DNA of 64,000 nt from Embleya scabrispora DSM 41855 (GTDB lineage Bacteria > Actinomycetota > Actinomycetes > Streptomycetales > Streptomycetaceae), in assembly GCF_000372745.1 (NCBI RefSeq), contig NZ_KB889662.1:124001-188000 (forward strand). Direction: 5' to 3'. Shown piece by piece: positions 61,433 through 64,000 of the stretch. The position numbers and the translations under genes are program-made. Every line of letters starts with the position of its first letter. Position 1 is the stretch's first letter. Under the pieces are notes generated by a model. It did no database searches and had not been told where the DNA came from. It was given only the letters and a program-made list of their open reading frames with translations.

Positions 61433-63946
61433 TCACATCCGGTCGACCGCGACCACCCGCAGCACCGCGCGTCCGGTCTCGTCCGACTCGGTCAGGTCCA
61501 CCTCCGCGGTGATCCCCCAGTCGTGGTCCTGCGCCGGGTCGTCGAACACCTGGCGCACCCGCCACGCGGAGTCCTCCTTGGTGATCTGCATGAGCTTGGG
61601 GCCGCGCGCGTCGGGGCCGGTGCCGATCGAGTCGTGCTCGTCCCAGTAGTCCTCCAGCGCGTCCTGCCAGCGCTCCGCGTCCCAGTTGCCGTCGCCCTCC
61701 TGCTCGGACAACTCGCCGAGCTGGAAGTAGCGCCGCAGCGCCGCGAGTTCGACCCGCCGGAAGAGCGCGTTGCGCACCAGCACCCGAAACGCCCGCTCGT
61801 TCGCGGTGACCGGCGTGGTGCGGCCCTCGATGTCGTCGAGCTCCTCCTGCGTCGCGTCCGGGTTGGCCAGCTTCTCCCACTCGTCGAGCAGGCTGGAGTC
61901 GACCTGGCGGACCAACTCGCCCAGCCACGCGATCAGATCGTGCAGGTCCTCGTTCTTCGCGTCGTCCGGCACGGTCTGGTTGAGCGCCTTGTACGCGCTC
62001 GCCAGATAGCGCAGCACGATGCCCTCGGTGCGCGCGAGTTCGTACCAGCCGACGTAGTCGCCGAAGGCCATCGCCCGCTCGTACATGTCCCGCACGATCG
62101 ACTTGGGCGACAGCGGGTGGTCACCGACCCACGGGTGGCTGCGCATGTAGATCGCGTAGGCGTGTTCGAGCAACTCCTCCAGCGGGCGCGGGTATTGGAT
62201 GTCGGCGAGCCGTTCCATCCGCTCCTCGTACTCGATCCCGTCGGCCTTCATCTGCCCGACCGCCTCGCCCTTGGCCTTGTTCAGCTGCGCGGCGAGGATC
62301 TGGCGCGGATCGTCGAGCGTGGCCTCGACCACCGAGAGCACGTCCAACGCGTAGGTCGGCGCCTCCGGGTCGAGCAGGTCGAACGCGGCCAGCGCGAACG
62401 TGGACAGCGGCTGGTTGAGCGCGAAGTCGGCTTGGAGGTCCACGGTGAGTCGGACGATGCGGCCCTCCTCGTCCGACTCGGCGAGCTTCTCCACCACGCC
62501 GCCGTCCAGGAGCGAGCGGTAGATCGCGATCGCCTGCCGGATGTGCCGCAGCTGCTGGGCGCGCGGCTCGTCGTTGTCGGTGAGCAGGTGCCGCATCGCC
62601 TCGAACGCGTTGCCGGGCCGGTTGATCACCGCGAGCAGCATCGCGTGGGTGACCCGGAAGCGGGACGCCAGCGGCTCCGGCTCGGCCTCCTGGAGCCGGG
62701 TGTAGGTCTCGTCGTTCCAGCCGACGAAGCCCTCCGGTGCCTTCTTGCGGACCACCTTGCGGCGCTTCTTCGGGTCGTCGCCGGCCTTGGCCAGCGCCTT
62801 GATGTTCTCGATCTCGTACTCGGGGGCCTGCGCGACCACGTTGCCCACGGTGTCGAAGCCGGCCCGCCCGGCCCGCCCGGCGATCTGGTGGAACTCGCGC
62901 GCCCGCAGCCGGCGCACCCGCTGGCCGTCGTACTTGGACAGCGCGGTGAACAACACCGTGCGGATGGGCACATTGACCCCGACGCCGAGCGTGTCGGTAC
63001 CGCAGATCACCTTGAGCAGACCGGCCTGGGCCAGCCGCTCCACCAGCCGGCGGTACTTGGGCAGCATGCCCGCGTGGTGCACGCCGATCCCGTGCCGCAC
63101 CCAGCGCGAGAGCTGCCGGCCGAACTTGGTGGTGAACCGGAACCCGCCGATCACCGACGCGATCTGATCCTTCTCCTCGCGCGTGCACATGTTGATGCTC
63201 ATCAGCGACTGGGCCCGCTCGACCGCCGACGCCTGGGTGAAGTGCACGATGTAGATCGGCGCCTCACGCGTGGTCAGCAGCTCCTCGATGGTCTCGTGCA
63301 GCGGGGTGACCCGGTAGGAGAAGTACAGCGGCACCGGACGCGTGGCCGACTTGACGATCGCGGTGGACCGGCCGGTGCGCCGCTTCAGGTCGCTCTGGAA
63401 GCGGTCCATGTCCCCGAGCGTCGCGGACATCAGCAGGAACTGCGCCTTCGGCAGCTCGATCAGCGGGATCTGCCAGGCCCAGCCCCGGTCCGGGTCGCCG
63501 TAGTAGTGGAACTCGTCCATCACCACGAAGCCGACGTCCGCGTCCGCGCCGTCACGCAGCGCGATGTTGGCCAGCACCTCCGCGGTACAGCAGATGATCG
63601 GCGCGGTCGCGTTGACCGAGGCGTCGCCGGTCATCATGCCGACGTTCTCGGTGCCGAACTGGGCGACGAGGTCGAAGAACTTCTCCGAGACCAGCGCCTT
63701 GATCGGCGCGGTGTAGAAGCTGCGCTCCTTGCGCGCCATCGCGGCGAAGTGCCCGCCGGCGGCGACCAGGCTCTTCCCCGAGCCGGTCGGCGTATTCAGG
63801 ATGACGTTGTTGCCCGAGACCAGCTCGATCAGCGCCTCTTCCTGCGCGGGGTACAGGGTGAGGCCGCGCTCCTCCGCGTACGACGCGAAGGCTTCGTACA
63901 GGGCGTCGGGGTCGGCCTCGGCGGGGAGCAGATCGATGAGAGTCAC
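61433..63946 (-). CDS. Ski2-like DEAD-box RNA helicase with DUF3516
   Basis: 837 aa, complete at both ends; GTG start at 63946, close to the right edge of the window. RecA1 has the Q-like QEEALIELVSG, Walker A TPTGSGKS (52-59), DEFH (motif II) and LLMSATLGD (motif III). RecA2 has HHAGMLPKYRRLVERLAQAG, KVICGTDTLGVGVNVPIRTV and QIAGRAGRAGFDTVG (motif VI). From about residue 450 the sequence is DUF3516, the actinobacterial C-terminal extension. It is a presumed RNA helicase in RNA decay or ribosome-related quality control. Confidence 0.94.
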   Translation of the reverse strand: MTLIDLLPAEADPDALYEAFASYAEERGLTLYPAQEEALIELVSGNNVILNTPTGSGKSLVAAGGHFAAMARKERSFYTAPIKALVSEKFFDLVAQFGTENVGMMTGDASVNATAPIICCTAEVLANIALRDGADADVGFVVMDEFHYYGDPDRGWAWQIPLIELPKAQFLLMSATLGDMDRFQSDLKRRTGRSTAIVKSATRPVPLYFSYRVTPLHETIEELLTTREAPIYIVHFTQASAVERAQSLMSINMCTREEKDQIASVIGGFRFTTKFGRQLSRWVRHGIGVHHAGMLPKYRRLVERLAQAGLLKVICGTDTLGVGVNVPIRTVLFTALSKYDGQRVRRLRAREFHQIAGRAGRAGFDTVGNVVAQAPEYEIENIKALAKAGDDPKKRRKVVRKKAPEGFVGWNDETYTRLQEAEPEPLASRFRVTHAMLLAVINRPGNAFEAMRHLLTDNDEPRAQQLRHIRQAIAIYRSLLDGGVVEKLAESDEEGRIVRLTVDLQADFALNQPLSTFALAAFDLLDPEAPTYALDVLSVVEATLDDPRQILAAQLNKAKGEAVGQMKADGIEYEERMERLADIQYPRPLEELLEHAYAIYMRSHPWVGDHPLSPKSIVRDMYERAMAFGDYVGWYELARTEGIVLRYLASAYKALNQTVPDDAKNEDLHDLIAWLGELVRQVDSSLLDEWEKLANPDATQEELDDIEGRTTPVTANERAFRVLVRNALFRRVELAALRRYFQLGELSEQEGDGNWDAERWQDALEDYWDEHDSIGTGPDARGPKLMQITKEDSAWRVRQVFDDPAQDHDWGITAEVDLTESDETGRAVLRVVAVDRM

Positions 63947-64000
63947 CCGTCTATCCTGCCTGCTCGCGAGCGCCCGCCCGGACGCAACCCGGATTCCGCC

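Overview
The window is very GC-rich actinobacterial chromosome, most likely Streptomycetales (Streptomyces, Kitasatospora, Embleya or a relative). The evidence is the codon bias, the frequent GTG starts, an XRE-DUF5753/DUF397 regulator pair, a cytoplasmic PAS-GGDEF-EAL protein, a DUF3516 helicase, DmdR/IdeR-type iron boxes and a TerD-domain protein. I see no phage, transposase, CRISPR array or rRNA. About 57 protein genes, one tRNA gene and several regulatory sites can be supported. Long reading frames lying opposite or across these genes are GC-bias shadows and were left out.

Layout. 0.3-7.3 kb: two DMT-type permeases (the second divergent from a LysR regulator), an aldo/keto reductase divergent from a TetR regulator across a double palindromic operator, a LuxR-type regulator and a lipoprotein. 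7.5-9.4 kb: etfBA, electron transfer flavoprotein. 9.6-14.1 kb: a compact minus-strand operon of a Nudix/winged-helix regulator, a J-domain protein fused to a degenerate kinase, a vWA protein and a PurA-like enzyme with an altered active site. It is divergent from an alkaline-phosphatase-fold hydrolase (14.3-15.1 kb) across a palindrome. Next come tRNA-Thr(GGT) and an ADP-ribosylglycohydrolase. I regard this segment as the best candidate for an undescribed system. 16.8-21.3 kb: a c-di-GMP enzyme and a NarL-type two-component pair. 21.6-25.0 kb: a small conserved protein, a DUF6745-like protein and an RlaP-like nucleotidyltransferase. 25.1-26.1 kb: a His-rich protein behind a CsoR-like copper palindrome.

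26.4-36.3 kb: a catabolic block for branched or terpenoid acyl-CoA: carboxyltransferase, biotin carboxylase/BCCP, AtuA-like protein, acyl-CoA dehydrogenase, an esterase and an acyl-CoA synthetase. The ETF genes at 8-9 kb could accept electrons from the dehydrogenase. 36.3-43.2 kb: a DUF1152 protein, a remnant of a SigJ/ECF41-type sigma factor, a scramblase-like protein, an APC permease with a TetR regulator, a FAD monooxygenase divergent from it across five CTAC-N4-GTAG repeats, and an HSL-family hydrolase. 43.2-46.3 kb: hmuTUV haem uptake behind two iron boxes. 46.4-50.0 kb: a lipocalin-like hypothetical and valS.

50.2-64.0 kb: the XRE/DUF397 pair and a divergent conserved gene, an internally deleted ATP-grasp gene, a NYN-type nuclease-FHA fusion, an M50 peptidase, an SRPBCC protein, an exonuclease-BRCT-TerD fusion, an LLM flavin oxidoreductase divergent from an IclR regulator, an ammonium transporter behind a GlnR-like box, a nonapeptide-repeat tail-anchored protein, and a Ski2-like DUF3516 helicase that ends the window. 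Recurring themes are signalling or nucleotide-metabolite modules of the type seen around Ter stress systems (Nudix, vWA, kinase-like, TerD, ADP-ribose hydrolase, NYN-FHA) and acyl-CoA catabolism. Family assignments come from motif recognition, not database searches.
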